Shown here one piece after another: positions 9,279-17,556 of a stretch of DNA of 64,000 bases. The DNA comes from Pyxidicoccus parkwaysis (GTDB lineage Bacteria; Myxococcota; Myxococcia; Myxococcales; Myxococcaceae), in contig NZ_CP071090.1 of assembly GCF_017301735.1 (NCBI RefSeq), positions 2,594,001-2,658,000 on the forward strand, written 5' to 3'. Below the pieces are notes generated by a model that was given only the letters and a program-made list of their open reading frames with translations, searched no databases and had not been told where the DNA came from. Made by a program: the position numbers and the translations under genes. Position 1 is the stretch's first letter. Each line of letters opens with the position of its first letter.

Positions 9279-10616
9279 TCACGAGTGCAGGCCGCGGTCG
9301 CCCGTGTCCGCGCCGGGTTGCTGCACTGGCTCCTGCGAGGCCTGACGGTGCAGGGCGCCCTCGGCCCGGTTGATGCGGATGTTGTTCGTCACTTCCTTCA
9401 CGCCGAGGACTTCCTCCGTGAGGTCCTCGATGGCGCGCTTCTCGTCGCGGCTGCGCACCGTGCCGGACAACGTCACCAGACCGTCCTTCACCTTCACGTC
9501 CACGTCGTCGGCGTCCATCCACCCCTGCATCAGCCGGTCGCAGATGTCCGCGCGGACGCGGTCGTCGCCGCGCTGGTAGGTCCTCGGGCCGCGTCCTGGC
9601 GACACGGACCGCGTCGGCGTGGCGGAGCGGTACGTGCCGCCCACGTAGCCGCCGTGGCCCAGCTCGTGGTCATCGCGGCGCGACGGGCTGGTGCCGTAGC
9701 CGACCGCGGGGGGTGCCATGTTCTCCAGGCCCGGGCCATGGCCCGCGGGCTGGGTGCCGCCGTAGCGCGTGTCCTCCTCGGCGACGAGCTCGGTGTCGTC
9801 CCTCATGCCGCGCTCGCTGTAGATGAAGTCACGGCCGACGGGGCGCCGTATGTCCCGGCGCTCGTCCGTGCTGGGGCCGCGGGTGCCGTAGCCGTAACGC
9901 CCCCGGTCCCTGCCGCCGCGGCCCACGTCGCCGCCGTAGCGCGCGTAGTCGCGGCCTCCGCCTGTCCGGTAGTCCGCGCCCGCGCCCAGGCCGTATTGGC
10001 CGGAGCCCCAGCGGTCCGTGTCGACGTCCAGGCTCGTGGGCCGGGTGCGGTCGCCATAGCGGCGGGGACGCTCACGCTCCTCGCGCAGCTCCTCCTGGAA
10101 CGCGCGGTAGTTGCCGCTCGGGCTGAAGCCGGGACGGCGGGCGATGCGCTCGGGGTCGAGCTCCCGTGCGCGGCGGTCCATTTCGCGGTCGCGGTCGAAG
10201 TCGCGGCCATACTCGCGCGCACGGTCCAGGTCGCGAGCCGCGCGGCCGAAGTCCCGGTCCATCTCATAGTCGCGCCGGTCCGTGTCGCCCCGCAGCGTGC
10301 GGAAGTCACGGTCCCTGTCGAAGTCTCGCGAGGGGTGCTCGTAGTCGCGGTCCTCGTCCCAGTCCGCGCGCCCGGTGTCCCTTCCGTAGTCGGGGACGTC
10401 TCGGCCGTAACCCCTGCGCAGGTTCTCATCCGCGCCGCGCACATCACGGTCGCCTTGGCCGAACCGCTCGGGGCCGCGCTCGTAGCCATGCTCGTCCCAG
10501 TCCCGCTGGCGGTCATATTCCCCGCGCCGGCCCGCCTGGAACTCCTCCGCCTGCCCCTTGCGAAGCTCCCGCTCGCCGTATCGCCGCCCCCGGTCGTCGT
10601 CACGCCTGCCGTTCAT
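9279..10616 (-). CDS. BON-domain protein with long Arg/Asp/Tyr-rich low-complexity region
   Basis: A 445-residue protein. Residues about 1-340 are highly charged low-complexity sequence rich in D, R, G, Y and E, with many DRD, RDFD and RDYE blocks and almost no hydrophobic core. Residues about 345-425 form a BON domain (DDVDVKVKDGLVTLSGTVRS and then EVLGVKEVTNNIRIN), a small alpha/beta fold often found in envelope stress and phospholipid-binding proteins. There is no signal peptide. AAGGAGG 5 nt before the ATG at 10616 makes this start very likely, although the frame stays open to 11414. It is divergent from the molybdoenzyme gene. The charged region may be intrinsically disordered; the function is unknown. 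Confidence 0.82.
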   Translation of the reverse strand: MNGRRDDDRGRRYGERELRKGQAEEFQAGRRGEYDRQRDWDEHGYERGPERFGQGDRDVRGADENLRRGYGRDVPDYGRDTGRADWDEDRDYEHPSRDFDRDRDFRTLRGDTDRRDYEMDRDFGRAARDLDRAREYGRDFDRDREMDRRARELDPERIARRPGFSPSGNYRAFQEELREERERPRRYGDRTRPTSLDVDTDRWGSGQYGLGAGADYRTGGGRDYARYGGDVGRGGRDRGRYGYGTRGPSTDERRDIRRPVGRDFIYSERGMRDDTELVAEEDTRYGGTQPAGHGPGLENMAPPAVGYGTSPSRRDDHELGHGGYVGGTYRSATPTRSVSPGRGPRTYQRGDDRVRADICDRLMQGWMDADDVDVKVKDGLVTLSGTVRSRDEKRAIEDLTEEVLGVKEVTNNIRINRAEGALHRQASQEPVQQPGADTGDRGLHS

Positions 10617-10959
10617 CGCCGCCTCCTTGCATGTCGTGTTCGCTGTCGCTCCGACTCCAGACGTTTTTGACCGTGAGTGACCCTGGCAATGCGCCCCTGC
10701 CACGCCCGCAGTCCGGACAGGCGTGCGCGCTGTCGGAGATGCCCCGGTGTCCCCGTGCGCTGTCCGGGAATGGCGGGAGCGCCGCCTGGGAAGTCCGCCC
10801 CTGACGCGCCGTGGCGGGCACCAGGCCGGCCGCGCACCGTGGGTGCGGGACAGGGAGCAGGCGGCAGGTCTCAGCGCGGATCCGCGCCTGCCCCGAGAGG
10901 GATACACTCGCGCGTCGCGGCCGGGCAGCCAGCCGCACGGCGCCTGGAGGGGCGTGGTC
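10617..10959. other. Divergent intergenic region between the BON gene and the molybdoenzyme gene
   Basis: These 343 nt hold the leaders of both divergent genes. Strong ribosome binding sites lie at both ends (AAGGAGG for the BON gene, GGAGG at 10946-10950 for the oxidoreductase). An 8-bp inverted repeat CCGGACAG (10713-10720) and CTGTCCGG (10760-10767) is present. No gene or clear sigma-70 promoter is seen. Confidence 0.5.
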
Positions 10960-13323
10960 ATGGCCGACGGACATCGGAACGAGCAGGAATCGCGAGCGAC
11001 AGCGGGAGCGGCCCTGGCCCCCATTCGCCCGAGCGCCCAGCCGCCCGAGGAGCCACGTCCTCCCCATGTGGGCCCCGTGTCCGAGGTGGCCGGTGGCGTC
11101 CCCGCCGTGGTCTCCACGATGAAGCACGCATGGGGCGAGATGGGCCCGGTGCGTGGCACGCGCCTGCTGCTCAAGGTGAACCAGCAGCACGGCTTCGACT
11201 GTCCGGGCTGCGCGTGGCCGGACCCCGGGCACCGCTCGGTGGCGGAGTTCTGCGAGAACGGCGCGAAGGCGGTGGCGGAGGAGGGGACGACGGCGCGCGT
11301 GACGCCGGACTTCTTCGCGCAGTGGAGCGTGGCGGAGTTGTCACAGCAGACGGACCACTGGCTGGGCAAGCAGGGCCGTCTCACGCACCCGATGGTGCTG
11401 CGCGAAGGCGCCACGCACTATGTGCCCATCTCATGGGACGAGGCCTTCGCGCTGGTGGCGGAGGAACTGAATGCGCTCGGGACTCCGGACGCGGCATGTT
11501 TCTACACGTCGGGGCGCACGAGCAACGAGGCCGCGTTCCTGTACCAGCTCTTCGTGCGGCAGTTCGGCACCAACAACCTGCCGGACTGCTCGAACATGTG
11601 CCACGAGTCCAGCGGCACGGCGCTCTCGGAGACCATCGGCATTGGCAAGGGCACCGTCACGCTGGAGGACTTCGACAAGGCCGACGCCATCTTCGTCATC
11701 GGCCAGAATCCGGGCACCAATCACCCGCGCATGCTGACGTCGCTCCAGGCCGCCGCGCGCCGGGGCTGCGAGATTGTCTCCATCAACCCGCTGCCGGAGA
11801 CGGGGCTCAACCGCTTCAAGCATCCGCAGGAAGTGCTGCACCTCTTCGGCTCCGGCACGGCGCTGAACACGCTGTTCCTCCAGGTGCGCATCAACGGCGA
11901 CGTGGCCCTGTTGCAGGGGCTGGCCAAGGCGCTGCTGGAGGTGGAGGACGCGAAGCCGGGCTCGGTGGTGGCGCGCGCGTTCATCGAGGAGAAGACGCTC
12001 GGGTTCGACGCGTGGGCGGCGGGGATTCGCGCGGTGAATTGGGCGGATGTGGTGGAGGGGAGCGGGGTGCCTCGCGAGCAGATTGTCGCGGCGGCGGAGA
12101 TTCTCGCGCGCTCCGAGCGCACCATCTACTGCTGGGCCATGGGGCTCACGCAGCACAAGAACGCGGTGGCGAACATCCAGGAGATCGTCAACCTGGCGCT
12201 GCTGCGCGGGAGCGTGGGCAGGCCCGGCGCGGGGCTGTGCCCGGTGCGCGGCCACAGCAACGTGCAGGGCGACCGGACCATGGGCATCTGGGAGCGGCCG
12301 AAGGACGCGTTCCTGGACGCGCTGTCACGGGAGTTCGGCTTCGAGCCTCCGCGCCACCACGGCATGGACACCGTGGACACGATTCGCGCCATGCATGACG
12401 GGCGCGTGCAGGTGTTCTTCGCGCTGGGGGGCAACTTCCTCTCGGCGACGCCGGACACGGAGTTCACCGCCGAGGCGCTGCGCCGCACGCGGCTCACCGT
12501 GCAGGTGTCCACGAAGCTCAACCGCGCGCACCTGGTGCATGGGCGGCGGGCGCTCATCCTGCCGTGCCTCGGCCGTACCGAGCGCGATGTGCAGACGGGC
12601 GGTGCGCAGTTCGTCACGGTGGAGAACTCGATGGGCATGGTGTCCGCGTCGCGTGGCGCGGTGGCGCCGGCTTCGGAGCACCTGCTCAGCGAGCCCGCCA
12701 TCGTCGCGAGGCTGGCGGAGGCGGTGCTCGGTGGGCGCTCGTCGGTGAAGTGGTCTTGGCTGGTGGAGGACTACGACCGCGTCCGTGAGCTCATCACCCG
12801 CACCATCCCCGGCTTCGAGGACTTCAATCAGCGCGTGCGCGAGCCCGGGGGCTTCGCGCTGCCCAACGGGCCACGTGAGGGACGGTTCACCACGGCGAGC
12901 GGCAAGGCGCACTTCACGGTGCACGAATTGCCGAAGCTGGAATTGGCGCCAGGGCAGTTGTTGATGATGACCATTCGCACCCATGACCAGTTCAACACCA
13001 CGGTGTATGGGCTGGATGACCGCTACCGGGGCATCCGCAATGGGCGGCGCGTGGTGCTGCTGCATCCGGGGGACATGAAGGAATTGGGGCTGAAGGAAGG
13101 GCAGGTCGTGGACCTGACCAGCCACTTCCAGGGCGAGACGCGCGTGGCTCTGAAGTTCCGCGTGGTGCCGTACAACATTCCGCGGCGCTGCGCGGCCACG
13201 TACTTCCCGGAGGCCAATGTGCTCGTGCCCGTGGACAGCTTCGCGGAGAAGAGCCGCACGCCCACGTCGAAGTCCGTGGTCATCACCCTGTCCCCGTCGC
13301 CGGACGTGGGGCCTGCATCATGA
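10960..13323 (+). CDS. FdhF/YdeP-family molybdopterin oxidoreductase
   Basis: A 787-residue cytoplasmic molybdenum or tungsten bis-MGD enzyme of the FdhF/YdeP type (E. coli YdeP is about 760 residues). The N-terminal signature HGFDCPGCAWPDP at about residues 78-89 and CENGAKA are diagnostic. The full formate-dehydrogenase 4Fe-4S cysteine set is not apparent. DCSNMCHESSG aligns with the catalytic U/C loop of formate dehydrogenase, so Cys stands where FdhH has selenocysteine. FVIGQNPGTNHPRML and the C-terminal molybdopterin dinucleotide-binding domain (near GLKEGQVVDL) are clear. GGAGG 9 nt upstream supports the ATG at 10960. The substrate is unknown; YdeP has been linked to acid resistance. 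No cofactor-maturation genes are adjacent. Confidence 0.9.
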   Translation: MADGHRNEQESRATAGAALAPIRPSAQPPEEPRPPHVGPVSEVAGGVPAVVSTMKHAWGEMGPVRGTRLLLKVNQQHGFDCPGCAWPDPGHRSVAEFCENGAKAVAEEGTTARVTPDFFAQWSVAELSQQTDHWLGKQGRLTHPMVLREGATHYVPISWDEAFALVAEELNALGTPDAACFYTSGRTSNEAAFLYQLFVRQFGTNNLPDCSNMCHESSGTALSETIGIGKGTVTLEDFDKADAIFVIGQNPGTNHPRMLTSLQAAARRGCEIVSINPLPETGLNRFKHPQEVLHLFGSGTALNTLFLQVRINGDVALLQGLAKALLEVEDAKPGSVVARAFIEEKTLGFDAWAAGIRAVNWADVVEGSGVPREQIVAAAEILARSERTIYCWAMGLTQHKNAVANIQEIVNLALLRGSVGRPGAGLCPVRGHSNVQGDRTMGIWERPKDAFLDALSREFGFEPPRHHGMDTVDTIRAMHDGRVQVFFALGGNFLSATPDTEFTAEALRRTRLTVQVSTKLNRAHLVHGRRALILPCLGRTERDVQTGGAQFVTVENSMGMVSASRGAVAPASEHLLSEPAIVARLAEAVLGGRSSVKWSWLVEDYDRVRELITRTIPGFEDFNQRVREPGGFALPNGPREGRFTTASGKAHFTVHELPKLELAPGQLLMMTIRTHDQFNTTVYGLDDRYRGIRNGRRVVLLHPGDMKELGLKEGQVVDLTSHFQGETRVALKFRVVPYNIPRRCAATYFPEANVLVPVDSFAEKSRTPTSKSVVITLSPSPDVGPAS

Positions 13324-13329
13324 GGGGCC

Positions 13330-13389
13330 ATGCTGCTTCCATCTGGGGGCGTCACCAGGGCGCTGTTCGTGGACGCGGGTCCGGCATGA
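13330..13389 (+). other. Possible 19-codon leader ORF from a duplicated start region
   Basis: ATG at 13330 opens a 19-codon reading frame (begins MLLPS, ends DAGPA) that stops at 13387-13389, 9 nt before the ATG of the next gene. That gene also begins MLLPS. The 26-nt stretch 13315-13340 is repeated at 13384-13409 with two mismatches, 69 bp apart. This may be a leader peptide or simply a small duplication; translation is not shown. Confidence 0.35.
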
Positions 13390-13398
13390 TGAGGAGCC

Positions 13399-16074
13399 AT
13401 GCTGCTTCCTTCCGCTGAGACGGAGTGGCCGGAGTCGCTCCGGCCGCTCCTCGAAGGAGTGACGGGGACTCCCACGGCGGAGGCCCTGGCCGCGGCCACA
13501 CAGTGGCGCGAGTCGTTCGCGCAGTGGGTGCGCGGTGCTTCGCTGGAAGAGCGCACGCTGGCCGAGTCCGCTGCGTGGGCCCGTTTGGAATCCGGTGAGC
13601 GGACTCCGGCGGAGCTGTTGTTCCTGCTGTCCTCGTGCGTGGAGCTGATGTGGCCGTACGCGGCTCCGCCATCCGGGTTGCTGCAGCAGTTGCGGTGGCG
13701 GCAGGAGTCGGTGCTCGCGGCATTGCAGGAGACAGGAGACTCCGAAGGCGCGACGCGCGTGCGGAAGGAGTCGGACGCCGTCGTCTCCACCGTGCTCACG
13801 CGCTACCTGAAGCGGCATCCGGAATCGCTGCTGTCGCTCGTCGGTGACACGCCGTGCACGTTCGATGGGCGGGCACTGCGCTTCGAGCATGCGGTGGAGG
13901 TGGACCTCAAGCAGGTGCTCGGGCCGGGGGCGAAGTCGATTGGGCTGCTGGAGCAGTTGAGAGCATTGCTGCCCACGACGCCCGAGGAGGGGCGGACGCG
14001 GCTGATGGAGTTCATCCGCTCTCGAGCCGCGCGCATTCCGTGGAACGAGGCCTCCGAGGTGCTGGCGGAGCGGCTGTTCGCGCTGGCCACGTCAGCCGAG
14101 GGACGCAGTGGAATGAGCGGCTTCCTCGCGTGCTACCCGAGTGGACGCCGTGAGCCGGACTGGTGCGCGCGAGCGGGGCTGCTGCTGTCACGGACGCTGG
14201 AAGCGGGCGGCCCGCCGGAGGTGGTGGAGAACCTGTGCGAGCTGCTGGCGCGCTTCGATGCGCCGCCGGTGGACGGCTTGCGCGGGGCCCTGGGCGCGCT
14301 GGTGGGCGGAGACTTCGACGCGGTGGCGAACCTGGAGCCGGTGCGCTTCGTGCTCGACCACTGCCTGGCCACGCTGCGCAAGGGCGAGCCCGCGTTGGTG
14401 CTGACGCTGCTCTGGCTGGAGGAACGGTTGTTCCGCGCGGCGGTGCGCAAGGGCCTGCCGAATGCCTTCGAGCGACGGAACCGCGTGCGTGTGAAGTTGC
14501 AGTCGTTGGCTCCGGCGTTTGACCACCTGTGCTGGCTGGCGGAGGAGTGCTCGGAGCTGTGGCCGCGGTTCGGCGCGGGTGGTGTGCGGCCGGGCATGGA
14601 CGAGCTGGCGGCATGGCGGCAGGAAGTGTCCGCGCGCGCGGGTCGCAAGCCGGTGCTGCGCAAGGCGGCCATCGAGTTCTTCCTGTGGTGCGCACCGGAT
14701 GCGGCGGCGTCCGAGGCGGAGCTGGTGGTGCTGGCGCTGGCGCGCACGGCGACGGACCGGCGGCTGGTGCGCAAGCTGAAGGAGCATCCGTCCTCGCGCG
14801 TGCGATTCCGCGTGCGGACGTTGCAGACGTGGTTGCAGGGAAGCGGGAAGGGTGGGGCGGCGCCTTCCACGGAGCCGACGAGTGCGGCAGGCCCGTCCAC
14901 GCTGACGGAGGCGCTGCGGCATCTGCACGTGACGCGCGCTGTGCCACTGGGCGGGCGGACGTGGCTGCGTGATAGGGATTTCGAAGAGGCACTGCTTGGC
15001 GCGCTGTCGCGAGTGGAGGCGGAGTTCGCCACGCGGTATCCGGAGCGGTTCCGTGAGGACACGGGTGCCTTGGTCTCGGACCTGCTGGAGGGACTGCGCG
15101 CCGAGCTGGAGCGTGTGAAGGCGGACCTGTCCGCGCTGCTGGCACAGGGACAGGCGCCGTTGCGGATGGAGCTCACGGTCCGGAAGCTCCGAGCCGCGCT
15201 CGACGCCAAGACGGTGCCTGATGACGCTGCTCCTCCCGAGGCCGCCGAGGCACCTTCGGAAAGCGCGACCCCGGCACCTGAAGGCACTGCTGCTTACGAG
15301 GTCATCGCGGAGCCTGTGTCCGGGGATGACACGTTGCTACGTGCCAACGCAGCACTGGGAGACACGGCTGTTCACGAGGACACTGCGGCTGCGTCAGGCG
15401 CATTGGAAACCACTGCTGCTAGCGCTTCCTCTGAAGAGAGTGCTGGATCTCCTGCTACCGCGACGGACGCCTCGGGAAGCACCGACGCAGCCGCGGAGCC
15501 AGCGAGCAAGTCGGCCCCCTCGGAAGTCACCGAGGCGGAGGCGCCTGCGACCACCGCGATTGCCAGCACCTCATCGCCAATGAAGAGTCCTCGCGCCGCG
15601 AAGTCTCCGGCGCAGATGTCCCTGTTCCGGCCCTCAGGCGTGGAGGTGGCCTTTGTCCTCGACGTCGAGGTGGCCGGCTTCATCCGCACGAAGCGCGTCG
15701 TCTCCGTGCAGGTCCTGAAGCTGGAGCAGCGCGGCGAGGGTCAGTGGATGCCCACGTTCCGCCTCGCCCGCGAGCAACTGGACGCACTGCTGCTGCGCAC
15801 GGATGCCGCGTTCTGTCTCTTCCTCGTGCCCCCGTTTCCTCGAGCCGAGTGCTGGGTGCTGCCCACGCGAGTGGTGCGCGGGCTGATGGAAGCTCAGCGC
15901 TCGCTGTCCGGAGTGCGCCGTGAAGACGTGCAGAGAGCAGCACGTCCCCTGTCACAGTGGCTGATGGGAGACCTCGTGGGCCTCTGGTCCGGCGACGAGC
16001 GTTCCGAGGCACTGGCTCGGACCGAGGCCGCGTCCGGGGGACCTGACTTCGTCCTGGAGTGGCGCTTCCGCTGA
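13399..16074 (+). CDS. Large cytoplasmic protein of unknown function with nuclease-like C-terminal domain
   Basis: An 891-residue protein I do not recognise. Residues about 1-500 are helical and rich in Leu, Arg and Glu, without a signal peptide or membrane segment. Residues about 610-735 are a low-complexity Ala/Pro/Thr/Glu linker. The last 150 residues form a separate domain. Within it VVSVQVLKLEQ is followed by an LFLVPP strand and a helical tail ending near LVGLWSG. The strand-QxxK-like pattern recalls PD-(D/E)XK-fold nucleases, but the acidic residues are not convincing. GAGGAG at about 13390-13395 precedes the ATG. A short leader ORF with the same first five codons sits just upstream. 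No partner genes suggest a role. Confidence 0.7.
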   Translation: MLLPSAETEWPESLRPLLEGVTGTPTAEALAAATQWRESFAQWVRGASLEERTLAESAAWARLESGERTPAELLFLLSSCVELMWPYAAPPSGLLQQLRWRQESVLAALQETGDSEGATRVRKESDAVVSTVLTRYLKRHPESLLSLVGDTPCTFDGRALRFEHAVEVDLKQVLGPGAKSIGLLEQLRALLPTTPEEGRTRLMEFIRSRAARIPWNEASEVLAERLFALATSAEGRSGMSGFLACYPSGRREPDWCARAGLLLSRTLEAGGPPEVVENLCELLARFDAPPVDGLRGALGALVGGDFDAVANLEPVRFVLDHCLATLRKGEPALVLTLLWLEERLFRAAVRKGLPNAFERRNRVRVKLQSLAPAFDHLCWLAEECSELWPRFGAGGVRPGMDELAAWRQEVSARAGRKPVLRKAAIEFFLWCAPDAAASEAELVVLALARTATDRRLVRKLKEHPSSRVRFRVRTLQTWLQGSGKGGAAPSTEPTSAAGPSTLTEALRHLHVTRAVPLGGRTWLRDRDFEEALLGALSRVEAEFATRYPERFREDTGALVSDLLEGLRAELERVKADLSALLAQGQAPLRMELTVRKLRAALDAKTVPDDAAPPEAAEAPSESATPAPEGTAAYEVIAEPVSGDDTLLRANAALGDTAVHEDTAAASGALETTAASASSEESAGSPATATDASGSTDAAAEPASKSAPSEVTEAEAPATTAIASTSSPMKSPRAAKSPAQMSLFRPSGVEVAFVLDVEVAGFIRTKRVVSVQVLKLEQRGEGQWMPTFRLAREQLDALLLRTDAAFCLFLVPPFPRAECWVLPTRVVRGLMEAQRSLSGVRREDVQRAARPLSQWLMGDLVGLWSGDERSEALARTEAASGGPDFVLEWRFR

Positions 16075-16075
16075 G

Positions 16076-16993
16076 TCAGCGCCGGTACTCCCAGTGCCAC
16101 GGCTCGGAAGGCACGGTGCGCACGAAGCCGTACTCCTTCGCGTGCGCCGCCAGCCAGCGATACGTGGAGCTGCTGGTGCTTCCCACGTTGAGGTCCGTGG
16201 CGATACCGCCCTGGTGATTCGAGTAGCCAGGCTTCGCGGCCAGGTTGCCCGTGCCATTCTGGTAGGCGCGATACAGGGCCTGCTGCTCCGCCATGGTGCG
16301 GAAGCCGCTGTTGACGGTGATGTTGATGCCCGCAGCGCGCGCCGCCGCGTGCATGCGATTGAACGCCGCCGCCGCGTCCGAGCGCAGCACCTTGCCGTTG
16401 GGAATGGAGGCCACGGTGATGTTTCGCGGCACTCCATTCACATAGCCGGTGACGACCTTCCCACCACCGCCGCCCGTGGACGGCGTGCCCGACACCTTGA
16501 TGCCCAGCTTGTCCCACGTCTTGGGGCCCACGACTCCGTCGGCCGTCAGGCCTCGGGACTTCTGGAAGGCCTTCACCGCGGCCTCCGTCTTCGGGCCGAA
16601 CGAGCCATCCGCCGCCCCGGCATTGAAGCCGAGCGCGTTGAGGCGGTTCTGCAGGGCGCGCACGGGCTCGCCCTTCGCTCCCGGCTTCAGCGTGGGCCCC
16701 GAGCCTCCAGACGACGCGGGCTTGTTCAGCGCGCCCCACGTCTTGGGCCCCACCACGCCGTCCGCCGCGAGCCCGCGAGACTTCTGGAAGGCCTTCACCG
16801 CGGCCTCCGTCTTCGAGCCGAACGAGCCGTCCGCCGCGCCGGGATTGAAGCCCGCGGCCTTCAGCTTGTTCTGCAGCGACACCACCGCCGCGCCCTTCGA
16901 GCCCTCACGAAGCGTGGGCAGCGAGGCGCTGGCAGTCTGACGAAGAGCGGCTGTCGACGACGCACGGGCGATAGCGACCATGTAATTATCCAC
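16076..16993 (-). CDS. Peptidoglycan-binding M15 peptidase (VanY/D-Ala-D-Ala carboxypeptidase type)
   Basis: A 305-residue cell-wall enzyme. Two nearly identical PG_binding_1 repeats (about residues 26-92 and 98-165) share [21 protein letters not shown] and are also clear direct repeats in the DNA. The C-terminal 110 residues are a VanY-type M15 domain, with [25 protein letters not shown] (zinc ligands His and Asp) and SEPWHWEYR (third ligand His). It should cut peptide stems of peptidoglycan, perhaps during predation or wall remodelling. No classical signal peptide is seen, so the export route is unclear. The start is uncertain: GTG at 16993 or ATG at 16981, neither with a strong ribosome binding site. 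Confidence 0.88.
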   Translation of the reverse strand: MDNYMVAIARASSTAALRQTASASLPTLREGSKGAAVVSLQNKLKAAGFNPGAADGSFGSKTEAAVKAFQKSRGLAADGVVGPKTWGALNKPASSGGSGPTLKPGAKGEPVRALQNRLNALGFNAGAADGSFGPKTEAAVKAFQKSRGLTADGVVGPKTWDKLGIKVSGTPSTGGGGGKVVTGYVNGVPRNITVASIPNGKVLRSDAAAAFNRMHAAARAAGINITVNSGFRTMAEQQALYRAYQNGTGNLAAKPGYSNHQGGIATDLNVGSTSSSTYRWLAAHAKEYGFVRTVPSEPWHWEYRR

Positions 16994-17091
16994 ATTCCAG
17001 GAAGACGAGAGAACTGCCCAATTCTCTGAGTCTCCAAGGAAAAGTTGCCTCGGAATGTGTCACCGCGTCATTGCGCGTTTAATCGCCGGCC

Positions 17092-17550
17092 ATGAGCGCC
17101 ATCGCCGCCTTCTACGTGTTCGAGCACGACGACCTCGAGGACCTGCTCGAAGTCTCCAACCCTCGAGGGTTCAACTCGTTCCTGGAGTCGTACGCCACCG
17201 CGCAGAGCGACTTCGGCTACTCGGGTTACGTGTTCAATGACCTCGACATGCTCCTGGAGCCCGAGGACGCCAGCCTCTTCGGCTCCATGGGACTGCGGGC
17301 CGAGAGCGAGCGCCTCTCGGCGGCCCTGGGGACGTCGATGGCGCTGTTCGACCACGACAGTGCGCAGTCACTCCTCGCACGGTTGAAGGCCATCAAGCTG
17401 AAGTCGAAGGAGGTGGCCGAGCTGCTGGAGTTGGAGCACGGAAGCGCCGACCCCGCGCACGTCGAGGCCGTCAAGGCGGCCCTGGCCCAGGCTCGGGAAT
17501 GGCTGGGCCAGGTGCAGCCCGGGAGCATCGGGCTGCTCACCATCGGGTAG
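17092..17550 (+). CDS. Small acidic hypothetical protein
   Basis: A 152-residue soluble, acidic protein I do not recognise with certainty. The N-terminal half has an aromatic-rich section (FLESYATAQSDFGYSGYVFNDLDMLL). The C-terminal third is a Leu/Lys/Glu/Ala helical region (LKSKEVAELLELEH). No signal peptide or membrane segment is present. It loosely recalls small bacterial DUF1877-type proteins, but this is a weak impression. It starts 98 nt after the divergent M15 peptidase start and ends 6 nt before the convergent ileS stop. Codon usage matches its neighbours, so it is probably a real gene. Confidence 0.7.
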   Translation: MSAIAAFYVFEHDDLEDLLEVSNPRGFNSFLESYATAQSDFGYSGYVFNDLDMLLEPEDASLFGSMGLRAESERLSAALGTSMALFDHDSAQSLLARLKAIKLKSKEVAELLELEHGSADPAHVEAVKAALAQAREWLGQVQPGSIGLLTIG

Positions 17551-17556
17551 CGCTTC

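Noticed and set aside
10617..11414. An in-frame N-terminal extension of the BON protein by 266 codons
   Set aside because: It would overlap the divergent molybdoenzyme gene, and a strong AAGGAGG lies before the ATG at 10616.
11590..11640. Selenocysteine in the FdhF-like enzyme
   Set aside because: The aligned position is an ordinary Cys codon in SNMCHESSG; there is no in-frame TGA.
16160..16930. Direct repeats in the M15 peptidase gene as a possible CRISPR or mobile repeat
   Set aside because: There are only two copies, and they are the coding sequence of two PG_binding_1 domains.
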